In this document: in pieces, positions 44,433-52,720 of the stretch
Position numbering within the stretch: the first letter of the stretch is position 1
Layout: every line of letters begins with the position of its first letter
Position numbers and translations under genes: made by a program
Notes under the pieces: model-generated
What the model saw: only the letters and a program-made list of their open reading frames with translations
The model's database searches: none
What the model was told of the DNA's origin: nothing
Assembly (NCBI RefSeq): GCF_004123675.1
Contig: NZ_CP035417.1
Coordinates: 3,339,501 to 3,403,500 of the forward strand
DNA length: 64,000 nt
Direction: 5' to 3'
Source: Leisingera sp. NJS204
GTDB lineage: Bacteria > Pseudomonadota > Alphaproteobacteria > Rhodobacterales > Rhodobacteraceae

Positions 44433-45986
44433 TTACTCAAACCACTGGTCCCAGCCGTCCTGGTAATACCCGGCCAGCGCATGGGATTGCAGCGAGTTGA
44501 TCGCCACGTCAACCGGCCCGGTGTCATCCCCAAAGACCTGCGCCGCCTGCCACACAGCGGCATTCAAGAACTTCAGCCCCGCAGGCAGTGTCAGTTCCCG
44601 CGGCCTTAGCGCCTGCGGCGTGGCCAGCACAAATCCCCAATCGCCAAAGCTTGGCACATAGGCGTGATACGGCAGTACCTGCAGCCCCTCGCCCGGACGG
44701 TAGGGATTGCGCGCCGCCTTCAGCGTCCCCGCCACCGACCAAAAAGCGCTGCGGGCAAACAAAGGCGAGCCGGCCTGGGTCACCACCACCCCTTGTGCGC
44801 TCAACCGTTCCATCAGCGCGCCATAGAACTGCCGGGTGTACAGCTTGGACAACGCCAGATTCTTGGGGTCCGGCAGATCCGCGATGATTACGTCAAAGAC
44901 GCGATCCGTCCCCTCTACAAACTTCCACGCATCCATGTTGCGGATGGTTACACGTGAATCCTTCAGCGCCCCGCCATTCAGCGCCGACAACTGCGGATGG
45001 CCGCGGAACAGCTCCGTCACCCGCGGGTCAAGATCCACCAGCGTAACACTTTCCACCTCCGCCCAGCGCAGCACCTCGCGCACTGCCATGCCATCGCCGC
45101 CGCCCAGGATCAGCACGTCCTTGCGCCGCGGCGCCAGCGCCATCGCCGGGTGCACCAGGCTTTCGTGATAGCGGTGCTCATCCAACGTATCGAACTGGAT
45201 CGAGTAATCCAGAAACAGCCGCACCCGGTCCTTGTAGCGGGTCACGGTGATCTGCTGATACGGCGTTGCCTCGGTCAGGATGATGTCGTCCTCAAACAGA
45301 TCGGCTTCGGCCACCGACACCAGCCGCTCGGATTGCCACAGGCCCGCGAGCGTGGCGGCAAAAACCACGGCCCAGACTGCGGCCTGCGCCCGGCTGGCAT
45401 CAGCGCGGAACACCCATAGCGACAGGCCGGCAACACCCAGGTTCAAGGCCCCGAAACTCAGGCTGGCCGACATCAGGCCCAGCTGCGGAATGATCAGCAG
45501 CGGAAAGGCGACCGAGGCCGCCAGCGCGCCGGCATAATCCACGCTCAGCACGTTTTCGAACCGGAACTCCGGCGCGCCGATCTGCTTCAGCACCCGCGCA
45601 ATCAGCGGGATTTCCATCCCAGACAGCACACCAACCAGCACCAGCAGCCCGTACAGGGGCACCGAAACGCTCTCCATCCAGGCATAAGAAAAGAAAATCG
45701 CCGGCGCCATAAAGCCGCCAGCCACCCCCAGCCCGATCTGCGCCCAGATAAAGCCGCTCATCGCCTGACCGACAAAACGCGACAGCCAGGCCCCCAGCCC
45801 CATCGCAGACAGGAACACCCCGATCACCAGCGAGAACTGGCGCACGGAATCCCCCAGGAGGTAACTGGAAAGTGTCGCCGCGATCAGCTCGTAAATCAGC
45901 CCCGATACCGCCACCAGAAAGGTCGCCGCCAACAGCCAGAACTCGCGCAGCCGCACGCCCCCGCCGTCAGGGGCCGCGCCGGTCAT
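44433..45986 (-). CDS. Membrane-fused spermidine synthase (polyamine aminopropyltransferase)
   Basis: 517 residues. The first ~215 carry about seven membrane helices (LLAATFLVAVSGLIYELIAATL, FSLVIGVFLSAMGLGAWLSRF, and so on). The C-terminal Rossmann domain has YHESLVHPAMAL, VLILGGGDGMAVREVLRW (decarboxylated-SAM site), VTLVDLDPRVTELFR and IIADLPDPKN with the catalytic-type aspartates. It should transfer an aminopropyl group to an amine at the inner membrane. ATG 45986 is chosen because it overlaps the DUF350 stop by 4 bases; the upstream extension is not conserved-looking. Last gene of a five-gene operon. No SAM decarboxylase gene lies in the window. Confidence 0.88.
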   Translation of the reverse strand: MTGAAPDGGGVRLREFWLLAATFLVAVSGLIYELIAATLSSYLLGDSVRQFSLVIGVFLSAMGLGAWLSRFVGQAMSGFIWAQIGLGVAGGFMAPAIFFSYAWMESVSVPLYGLLVLVGVLSGMEIPLIARVLKQIGAPEFRFENVLSVDYAGALAASVAFPLLIIPQLGLMSASLSFGALNLGVAGLSLWVFRADASRAQAAVWAVVFAATLAGLWQSERLVSVAEADLFEDDIILTEATPYQQITVTRYKDRVRLFLDYSIQFDTLDEHRYHESLVHPAMALAPRRKDVLILGGGDGMAVREVLRWAEVESVTLVDLDPRVTELFRGHPQLSALNGGALKDSRVTIRNMDAWKFVEGTDRVFDVIIADLPDPKNLALSKLYTRQFYGALMERLSAQGVVVTQAGSPLFARSAFWSVAGTLKAARNPYRPGEGLQVLPYHAYVPSFGDWGFVLATPQALRPRELTLPAGLKFLNAAVWQAAQVFGDDTGPVDVAINSLQSHALAGYYQDGWDQWFE

Positions 45987-46207
45987 GACAGGATGACGGC
46001 AGCGATGATGATCGAGATGGACAGGAACAGAAAGCCGATCAGCACCGCCAGCGCCATGTTCTGGTCCTGCTCGATTTCCTTCATGATCGGAAAGGGCGTC
46101 ATCCAATCGATCACTTTCCAGACCGCCCCCATCAGCGCCACGCCGACAAAGGTATAAAACACAGTGCTGATCAGCTCAGCGGCTTGGATGGCAGAGAAAT
46201 ACTCCAT
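45983..46207 (-). CDS. DUF350 small membrane protein (YjfL-like)
   Basis: 74 residues with two membrane helices: about 14-31 (LISTVFYTFVGVALMGAVW) and 50-73 (MALAVLIGFLFLSISIIIAAVIL), joined by a loop with MTPFPIMKEIEQDQNMALA. That loop is the family pattern (longer members have duplicated units). The E. coli relative YjfL lies next to a glutathionylspermidine synthase-like gene, so a polyamine link recurs. The function is unknown. Confidence 0.85.
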   Translation of the reverse strand: MEYFSAIQAAELISTVFYTFVGVALMGAVWKVIDWMTPFPIMKEIEQDQNMALAVLIGFLFLSISIIIAAVILS

Positions 46208-46219
46208 GGGGTCCCCCGG

Positions 46220-46378
46220 TTATTTGACGTTGCCGTTTGAATAGCGCCCGCCGCTGGCGGCGCGGATGGATTTGTCCAGGTCGCGGCTCTCGCCGCCGTA
46301 GCCCTGATACGAGACATAAGCAGCCCCGGTGATGGAGAGGCCGGACATGACCAGAAAGATGATGCGGAACAGGTTCAT
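46220..46378 (-). CDS. 52-residue membrane microprotein in polyamine/DUF4178 operon
   Basis: Found by reading the gap between the DUF350 and DUF4178 genes. The ATG shares one base with the upstream stop (TAATG), and the TAA lies 12 bases before the DUF350 ATG. A single N-terminal helix (LFRIIFLVMSGLSITGAAYV) is followed by a short polar tail rich in Gly, Ser, Arg and Asp (QGYGGESRDLDKSIRAASGG). Codon use is like the neighbours (G/C at third positions). I recognise no family. Confidence 0.75.
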   Translation of the reverse strand: MNLFRIIFLVMSGLSITGAAYVSYQGYGGESRDLDKSIRAASGGRYSNGNVK

Positions 46379-47712
46379 TAGTCGTCGTCTTCCACCCAAT
46401 CACTGCCGCGCCAGCGCGCCTTGCGATGCCACCAGGCGCGCAGGAAACCCTGCCCGGCCAGCAGGCCGAATGCGATGGCCAGAAAGCCCATATATAGCCC
46501 GGAGGACAATCCGGATTTCGCTGAAACCGTAAGTTTGCTGAGCGCCGGCCGGTTTTGTGCCGCAGTTTTCGGGCGCGTTTTCGTGGATTGCGGGTAGCTC
46601 AGCTCCGTCCAGTGGCCGCTTTCCTCAACCTCCAGGCTCAGCGTGTAGGTGCCGGCCATCAGCGGCCGGAAGGTCAGCTGCGCCTTGTTGTCGCCTTCGC
46701 TCCAGTTCCCATCCGAACTGCGGCCATGGTAATACTCAACCGTGCGTCCAGCTTGGAACACGGGTTCATCCTCCGGGTCGGTCAGCTCAATCCCGACAAA
46801 AGCCCAGCTGTTATTTGTATTTCCTGCGAGTCTGATGCGTGTCAGCTTGCCGGCTTCACTGACTATCACAGGAAGCTCTGCCGGCAGGTCAGCAGCCGTC
46901 AGAACCGTCCGCTTCAGCGCAACCTCGCCAGAGCGTCCCTGCAAGTTCATTCCGATGATCAGGCACACCACGGCACAGGCGGCAGAGGCCCATTTTATAA
47001 AGTCGAAATCCGGCCCGGTCTTAAAGGGCTGCAACGGATGTGTGCCATGCGGCTTCAACCCGGTCTGGATGCCAAATCCTGCTTCAGCATCCCCGGCAGG
47101 CAAGTATTGCGACAGCCAAGTTTCACGCTCGCTGCCGGCCTGGGCGAAACTCAGCATCGCGTCATCAGCAAGCGCAGTGACCGTTGTGGTTTTTTCACCC
47201 TTTTTCGGGGACCAGGTGAACTCCCCTTCGGCAAAGGTGATCCGGCTGGTGGAGGTGCCGTAATACTGAAACGTGCGGGATCCCGCATGCACCTTTGGCC
47301 GGTGTTCCGCCCGTTCCACCCAATGCACCGACATCCATACCGGGCGCCGGTAGCGCCGAGTGAAAACCAAATGGCCATCCTCAATCGTCAGCCAGGCATA
47401 GCCGTGGGTCGGGGAAAAAAGCTGGTGATCCACCCAGATCCAGGTCCGCACGCCCCAGCGTTCTTCGTGCTGCAATGTGCCGATCACGGTGTAGTCTGCA
47501 CCGAACAGAGTGCCGGTCATGCCGATTGCGAACGGGCTGATCGGGCGTTTGATATCGTTGAACGTGCGAACAGCGCGGTAATTGTCCAACGCGTCCAGTT
47601 CAGTGCCGCAATAGGGGCAGATATGCACCGTCACCCGGCCGCCGCCCAGGATATCCAGCCCTGCCCCGCAGGAGGTGCAGTTGACCGCCTTCAATTCAGC
47701 GTTCCGGGTCAT
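46378..47712 (-). CDS. DUF4178 protein with zinc ribbon and two membrane helices
   Basis: 444 residues. A zinc ribbon lies at the N-terminus (C12, C15, C32, C35). The DUF4178 beta-rich part follows (about 60-200: LFGADYTVIGTLQHEERWGVRTWIWVDHQLFSPTHGYAWLTIEDGHLVFTRRY). One helix lies near 230-250 (WASAACAVVCLIIGMNL), then a periplasmic-looking beta domain (about 260-380), and a last helix (LYMGFLAIAFGLLAGQGFL) before a charged tail ending WVEDDD. It overlaps the small DUF4178 gene by 4 bases. Function unknown. Confidence 0.82.
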   Translation of the reverse strand: MTRNAELKAVNCTSCGAGLDILGGGRVTVHICPYCGTELDALDNYRAVRTFNDIKRPISPFAIGMTGTLFGADYTVIGTLQHEERWGVRTWIWVDHQLFSPTHGYAWLTIEDGHLVFTRRYRRPVWMSVHWVERAEHRPKVHAGSRTFQYYGTSTSRITFAEGEFTWSPKKGEKTTTVTALADDAMLSFAQAGSERETWLSQYLPAGDAEAGFGIQTGLKPHGTHPLQPFKTGPDFDFIKWASAACAVVCLIIGMNLQGRSGEVALKRTVLTAADLPAELPVIVSEAGKLTRIRLAGNTNNSWAFVGIELTDPEDEPVFQAGRTVEYYHGRSSDGNWSEGDNKAQLTFRPLMAGTYTLSLEVEESGHWTELSYPQSTKTRPKTAAQNRPALSKLTVSAKSGLSSGLYMGFLAIAFGLLAGQGFLRAWWHRKARWRGSDWVEDDD

Positions 47713-48317
47713 GCCAGCACCTCGACCTCAAACGGGTCATACCACCGGCCATGGTACCATTCGCGGCGGCTGCCCTGAAACTCCGCTGACAACAGCGTGC
47801 CGTCATCGCCCTGCAAGTTTACAAAGCGATAGCGCTCGCCCACCAGCAGGGGCTGATCGAAACTGCCGCGCACTGCGATGCATTCGGCATCGTCTTCTTC
47901 GGCAACTGCGAACTCCACGCTGTCATGGTCAATGCGCTGCCCCAGCCGTAGATAGCCGTCATACCGCGGCCAGGCAGCGCGCTGCAGCACCCGCTGCATC
48001 ACGATGTCGCCCTCATCTATCGAGACCCAGCAGGGGGCGCCTTTGTCATCCAGCGCCCAAAACTCGTCCCAATATCCGCGCCCATAGGAAAACCGCGCGT
48101 GGCCCAGGATCTGCAACTGGTGGCCGCCTAACCGGATGGCGCTGCCAAGGCCGAACAGCAGCGGGGTGTCATGCATGACACCTGCGTCGCCTGCGAGCCG
48201 CACCTGCGCATCCTCGATGAACAGGGTAGTGCCGCAGGCCTCGCAAGCGGTCAGCTTGACCGTGGCCGCCTTCGGGGTCACCGGGCTGGCACAATTGGGG
48301 CAGTGAAACATGCTCAT
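47709..48317 (-). CDS. Short DUF4178 protein with zinc ribbon
   Basis: 202 residues. Zinc-ribbon cysteines are C6, C9, C25 and C28. One DUF4178 domain follows (LFGLGSAIRLGGHQLQILGHARFSYGRGYWDEFWALDDKGAPCWVSIDEGDIVMQRVL). It has no membrane helix, unlike its longer partner. First gene of the operon. ATG 48317 is chosen over 48311 (two codons later); both are possible. The frame is open further upstream but crosses a probable operator. Confidence 0.82.
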   Translation of the reverse strand: MSMFHCPNCASPVTPKAATVKLTACEACGTTLFIEDAQVRLAGDAGVMHDTPLLFGLGSAIRLGGHQLQILGHARFSYGRGYWDEFWALDDKGAPCWVSIDEGDIVMQRVLQRAAWPRYDGYLRLGQRIDHDSVEFAVAEEDDAECIAVRGSFDQPLLVGERYRFVNLQGDDGTLLSAEFQGSRREWYHGRWYDPFEVEVLA

Positions 48318-48391
48318 GGCTTCCCAATTCCCCAAGCCGGCGGTCAATTCAAGCGGGAAGTCCGGGACAGGGCAACAATTGATCAGTACTG

Positions 48392-48420
48392 TTGACCCAA
48401 TGTTTCGCACGCGAAACATT
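48392..48420. promoter_or_regulatory. Perfect 10+10 inverted repeat with adjacent -35-like box
   Basis: AATGTTTCGC (48399-48408) and GCGAAACATT (48411-48420) are perfect arms separated by AC. TTGACC (48392-48397), a -35-like hexamer, abuts it on the left; AACATT would fall in the -10 position 17 bases later on the plus strand. A repressor here would block a promoter directed at zwf, whose start is 184 bases downstream, or act on the divergent DUF4178 operon. Confidence 0.6.
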
Positions 48421-48604
48421 CCGGCAGCAAGGCTGACCTGTTTGCAAGCAGACGGGCCGCCGTGTTTTTCCGGATGGCCCTCACCGGCCCCATATGTTAG
48501 CGATAACTCAACTTTAACCAGCCATATGGCAACAGAGGCAATTGAATTGCCCCGCCCCAAGCGGCACAATGGCCTGGCCTCTGTAGAACAGCGATGTAAA
48601 ATCA

Positions 48605-50065
48605 ATGGTTTCCCGCGTCATCCCCGTTGAACCCTTTGACCTCGTGCTGTTTGGCGCGACCGGCGACCTGGCCCGCCGCAAGATCCTGCCGGCCTTGTTT
48701 CACCGCTTCCAGATCGGTCAGTTCAGCGATGCGTGCCGGATCATCGGCAGCTCGCGCAGCACATTGACCGCCGAAGAATTCCGCGCCCAGACCGCCGATG
48801 CTATCCGCGATTTCGGCCAGGATGTGGAGACCACGCCTGCGGAAATCGCCGCTTTCACCGCCCTTCTGGACTATGTCGCGGTGGATGCACGCGGCGATGC
48901 CGGCTGGGATGTGATTCACGGGAAACTGCGCGACGATGCGGTGCGCGCCTTCTACCTCTCGGTCGGCCCGCCGCTGTTCACCGACATTGCCCGCCGCCTC
49001 AGCGAGACCGGCATCGCCACGCCGGACAGCCGCATCGTGCTGGAAAAACCCTTTGGCCATGATCTGGCTTCAGCCCAATCCCTGAACACCGCGCTGCGGG
49101 CCCATTTCGAGGAACGGCAGATCTACCGGATCGACCATTACCTGGGCAAGGAAACCGTGCAGAACCTGATGGCGCTGCGCTTTGCCAATTCGCTGTTTGA
49201 ACCCTTGTGGAACTCCTCGCACATCGACCATGTGCAGATCACCGTGGCCGAGAGCATCGACGTTGAAGGGCGCGGGGAATACTACGATAAATCGGGCGCC
49301 ATGCGGGACATGGTGCAGAACCATCTGATGCAGCTGCTGTGCCTCACTGCGATGGAGCCGCCCGCGCAATTCACCCCAAACGCCGTGCGCGATGAAAAGG
49401 TCAAAGTGATCGAGGCGCTGCGCCCGGTGCCCCAATCCAGCATCGCCCGCGGCCAGTACCGGAGCCGGAACGGCGGCAAAGCCGGCGGCAGCTACCGTGA
49501 CCACGCCGCCAACCCGTCCAGCCGCACCGAAAGCTATATCGCGCTCAAGGTTGAAGTGGCGAACTGGCGATGGGCCGGGATCCCCTTCTACCTGCGCACC
49601 GGCAAATGCCTGCGCGAGCGGGTGAGCGAGATCGCCGTCTATTTCCGCGACCCGCCGCACAACATCTTCGAAGGTTCCGGCACCGTGCATGGCAATGTGC
49701 TGGTGATCCGTCTGCAACCGGATGAGGGCATTACGCTGAAGACCACAATCAAGGACCCCGGCCCGGGCGGCATGCGCCTGACGGGGGCCAATCTGGACAT
49801 GACATTTGCGGATGAGCTGCCAGAATCGGGCCGCCCGCAGGACGCCTATGAGCGGCTGATCATGGATGTGATCCGCGGCAACCAGACCCTGTTCATGCGC
49901 GGCGACGAGGTTGAGGCCGCCTGGGCCTGGGCCGACCCGATCATCGCCGGCTGGGAGGACGCGGGCGAAGCGCCGCAGCCCTATGACAGCGGCAGCACGG
50001 GACCTGATGACTCGTTGCTGCTGATCCACCGCGACGGCCGCCGCTGGCGCAGTATCGGAACCTGA
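48605..50065 (+). CDS. zwf: Glucose-6-phosphate 1-dehydrogenase
   Basis: 486 residues. It oxidises glucose 6-phosphate to 6-phosphogluconolactone with NAD(P)+. DLVLFGATGDLARRKILPALF is the coenzyme site, EKPFGHDL and YRIDHYLGKETVQNLMALRFAN the active-site signature (about 174-195). The order here is zwf-edd-eda with no pgl between. A weak AA-rich leader precedes the ATG. Confidence 0.97.
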   Translation: MVSRVIPVEPFDLVLFGATGDLARRKILPALFHRFQIGQFSDACRIIGSSRSTLTAEEFRAQTADAIRDFGQDVETTPAEIAAFTALLDYVAVDARGDAGWDVIHGKLRDDAVRAFYLSVGPPLFTDIARRLSETGIATPDSRIVLEKPFGHDLASAQSLNTALRAHFEERQIYRIDHYLGKETVQNLMALRFANSLFEPLWNSSHIDHVQITVAESIDVEGRGEYYDKSGAMRDMVQNHLMQLLCLTAMEPPAQFTPNAVRDEKVKVIEALRPVPQSSIARGQYRSRNGGKAGGSYRDHAANPSSRTESYIALKVEVANWRWAGIPFYLRTGKCLRERVSEIAVYFRDPPHNIFEGSGTVHGNVLVIRLQPDEGITLKTTIKDPGPGGMRLTGANLDMTFADELPESGRPQDAYERLIMDVIRGNQTLFMRGDEVEAAWAWADPIIAGWEDAGEAPQPYDSGSTGPDDSLLLIHRDGRRWRSIGT

Positions 50066-50113
50066 GATGACTGCCCTCCCCTTTGCCCCCGCAGTTTGCT
50101 ACAAAGGCACCCC

Positions 50114-51922
50114 ATGACCCTGAACCCCACCCTGGCCGCCGTCACCGACCGTATCATCGCCCGCAGCGAGGTCACCCGCTCGGCCTATCTGGAACGGATG
50201 GCTGCTGCCTGCGGCAAGGGACCTGCGCGGGCGCATCTGTCCTGCTCCGGCCAGGCCCATGCTTATGCCGCCACCGGGGCGGACCAGCAGACACTGGCCC
50301 AGGGCGCCAAGGGTCATCTGGGAATTGTCACCGCCTATAATGACATGCTGTCGGCGCATCAGCCGTTTGAAACCTACCCAGGCTTGATCCGCGACGCTGT
50401 GCGCCGGGCCGGCGGCACCGCCCAGGTGGCGGGCGGGGTGCCTGCCATGTGCGACGGCGTCACCCAAGGCGAGGCCGGCATGGAGCTGAGCCTGTTTTCC
50501 CGCGACACCATTGCCATGGCCGCAGGCATCGCGCTCAGCCATAATGTATTCGACGCCGCGGTTTTTCTTGGCGTCTGCGACAAGATCGTGCCGGGGCTGG
50601 TGATCGGCGCCCAGGCGTTCGGCCACATCCCGGCGGTTTTCCTGCCGGCAGGTCCGATGACCAGCGGCCTTGCCAACGATGAAAAAGCCAAGATCCGCCA
50701 GAAGTTTGCGGCCGGGGAAATCAACCGCGAAGAGTTGCTGAAGGCAGAAATGGCGGCCTATCACGGGCCCGGCACCTGCACCTTCTACGGCACTGCCAAC
50801 ACCAACCAGATGCTGATGGAGTTCATGGGCCTGCACCTGCCCGGCTCCTCTTTTGTCACACCCGGCACACCGCTGCGCGAGGCCCTGACGGTTGAGGGCG
50901 CCAAACGTGCGCTGTCGCTCAGTGCATTGGGGAACAATTATACCCCGGTCTGCGACGTTCTGGACGAGAAAGCCTATGCCAATGGCATCGTCGGGCTGAT
51001 GGCCACCGGCGGTTCCACCAATCTGCTGATCCATCTGATCGCAATGGCCCGTGCGGGCGGCATCCTGCTAGACTGGCAGGACTTTGCAGATCTGTCCGAA
51101 GCGGTGCCGCTTTTGGCAAAGGTCTACCCCAACGGCCTTGCTGACGTGAACCATTTCCACGCGGCCGGCGGCCTCGGCTACATGATCGGCGAACTGCTGA
51201 AAGCCGGCTGCCTGCACCCCGACACCAAAACCGTGGCAGGCGACGGGTTGGAAAATTACGTGATGGAACCGTTCCTGTCCGAAGACGGCCTGACTTTCCG
51301 CGCCGGTCCGGGGCAAAGCCTGAACGACGCGGTGCTGCGCCCGGCAGATGCGCCGTTCCAGGCAACCGGCGGGCTGAAGCGGCTGACCGGAAACCTGGGC
51401 ACTTCGGTGATCAAGGTCTCGGCAGTGGCCAAGGAGCACCAAGTGATCGAGGCCCCCGCCCGCGTCTTTCATGACCAGGAAGAAGCCAAGGCCGCCTTCA
51501 AGGCAGGTGAGCTGACCGGCGACGTGATTGTTGTGGTGCGCTTCCAGGGCCCCAAGGCCAACGGCATGCCGGAATTGCACAGCCTGACCCCGATGCTGGG
51601 CATCATGCAGGGCAAGGGCCAGAAGGTGGCGCTGGTCACCGACGGGCGGATGTCCGGGGCCTCCGGCAAGATCCCCGCCGCGATCCATGTGGTGCCCGAA
51701 GCGCTGGACGGCGGCCCGATAGCCAAACTCAAGGACGGTGACATGCTGCGGCTGGACGCGGTGCGCGGCACGATGGAAATCCTCACCGAAGGCGTGCTGG
51801 AGCGCGATACCGCCACTGCCGACCTCAGCGCCTATCAGCACGGCACCGGGCGTGAGCTGTTTTCCCTATTCCGCCGCTCGGTCGCTTCGGCCGACGAAGG
51901 CGCCAGCGTTTTTGGAGTTTGA
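50114..51922 (+). CDS. edd: 6-Phosphogluconate dehydratase
   Basis: 602 residues, usual length. It makes 2-keto-3-deoxy-6-phosphogluconate in the Entner-Doudoroff pathway with a [4Fe-4S] cluster. Visible family blocks: [109 protein letters not shown] 50114 starts [14 protein letters not shown], the conserved N-terminus. It starts 48 bases after zwf and is followed 1 base later by eda. Confidence 0.97.
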   Translation: MTLNPTLAAVTDRIIARSEVTRSAYLERMAAACGKGPARAHLSCSGQAHAYAATGADQQTLAQGAKGHLGIVTAYNDMLSAHQPFETYPGLIRDAVRRAGGTAQVAGGVPAMCDGVTQGEAGMELSLFSRDTIAMAAGIALSHNVFDAAVFLGVCDKIVPGLVIGAQAFGHIPAVFLPAGPMTSGLANDEKAKIRQKFAAGEINREELLKAEMAAYHGPGTCTFYGTANTNQMLMEFMGLHLPGSSFVTPGTPLREALTVEGAKRALSLSALGNNYTPVCDVLDEKAYANGIVGLMATGGSTNLLIHLIAMARAGGILLDWQDFADLSEAVPLLAKVYPNGLADVNHFHAAGGLGYMIGELLKAGCLHPDTKTVAGDGLENYVMEPFLSEDGLTFRAGPGQSLNDAVLRPADAPFQATGGLKRLTGNLGTSVIKVSAVAKEHQVIEAPARVFHDQEEAKAAFKAGELTGDVIVVVRFQGPKANGMPELHSLTPMLGIMQGKGQKVALVTDGRMSGASGKIPAAIHVVPEALDGGPIAKLKDGDMLRLDAVRGTMEILTEGVLERDTATADLSAYQHGTGRELFSLFRRSVASADEGASVFGV

Positions 51923-51923
51923 A

Positions 51924-52577
51924 ATGACGCGGATAACCCCTCAGGACGCCAGCCTGCGCACATGCGGGATCTGCACCCTGGCGCCGGTGATGCCGGTGCT
52001 GGTGGTCGACGACGCGGCCCATGCCCGCCCCTTGGCCGAAGCGCTGATCGCGGGCGGCTTGCCGGCACTGGAGGTCACCCTGCGTACAGGTGCTGCGCTG
52101 GATGTGATCCGCGAGATGGCACAGGTGAAGGGCGGTGTGGTCGGGGCCGGCACGCTGATCACCCCCGAAGACGCCGAAGCCGCCAAGGAGGCCGGCGCGC
52201 AGTTCGGCGTCTCCCCCGGCGCGACGGATGACTTGCTGGACGCCTGCGAATCCATCGGCCTGCCGCTGTTACCCGGTGCTGCGACAGCAACCGAGGCGAT
52301 GCGCCTGCTGGCGCGCGGTTATGGGATGCTGAAGTTTTTCCCGGCAGAAGCCTCAGGCGGCGTGCCCGCGCTGAAAGCGATCGGCGCGCCCTTGCCGCAA
52401 ATCTCCTTCTGCCCCACCGGCGGCATCAGCCCCGCCAATGCGGAAACCTATCTGAGCCTGCCTAACGTGGTCTGCGCCGGCGGCAGCTGGGTGGCGCCTG
52501 CCGATCTGGTCAAGGCTGGCAACTGGGCAGCAATCGAAGCAGTTGCGCGGGACGCAAGCCAGCTCGGCAAGGGTTAG
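51924..52577 (+). CDS. eda: KDPG aldolase
   Basis: 217 residues. It splits 2-keto-3-deoxy-6-phosphogluconate to pyruvate and glyceraldehyde 3-phosphate. The Schiff-base lysine is K137 in YGMLKFFPAE; GLPALEVTLRTGAALDVI and FCPTGGISPANAETYLSL match the family. ATG 51924 sits in GGAGTTTGAAATG, one base after the edd stop. Confidence 0.96.
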   Translation: MTRITPQDASLRTCGICTLAPVMPVLVVDDAAHARPLAEALIAGGLPALEVTLRTGAALDVIREMAQVKGGVVGAGTLITPEDAEAAKEAGAQFGVSPGATDDLLDACESIGLPLLPGAATATEAMRLLARGYGMLKFFPAEASGGVPALKAIGAPLPQISFCPTGGISPANAETYLSLPNVVCAGGSWVAPADLVKAGNWAAIEAVARDASQLGKG

Positions 52578-52649
52578 GTCACCGCAAAATCCACCGGTCA
52601 GCTCTGCTCCTGCCATGACCGGCGGCCGTTTCACGGCCCGTAGTTACTC

Positions 52650-52676
52650 CGCCGTGTCCCCGCGGGGACAGCGGCG
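52650..52676. terminator. Hairpin downstream of eda
   Basis: CGCCG-T-GTCCCC (52650-52661) pairs with GGGGAC-AG-CGGCG (52664-52676) around GC. It lies between eda and a convergent gene. On the plus strand A-residues follow, so it is not a classical T-tailed terminator. Confidence 0.4.
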
Positions 52677-52720
52677 AAAAAGTTCAGCCCAGGGCCTGCA
52701 CGATATCCGTTGGCAGCCGG

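Noticed and set aside
46176-46403. A 75-codon frame overlapping the DUF350 start region
   Set aside because: It is out of frame with the 52-residue microprotein, which has better start and stop overlaps and a membrane helix; this one reads as an Arg/His/Pro-rich shadow.
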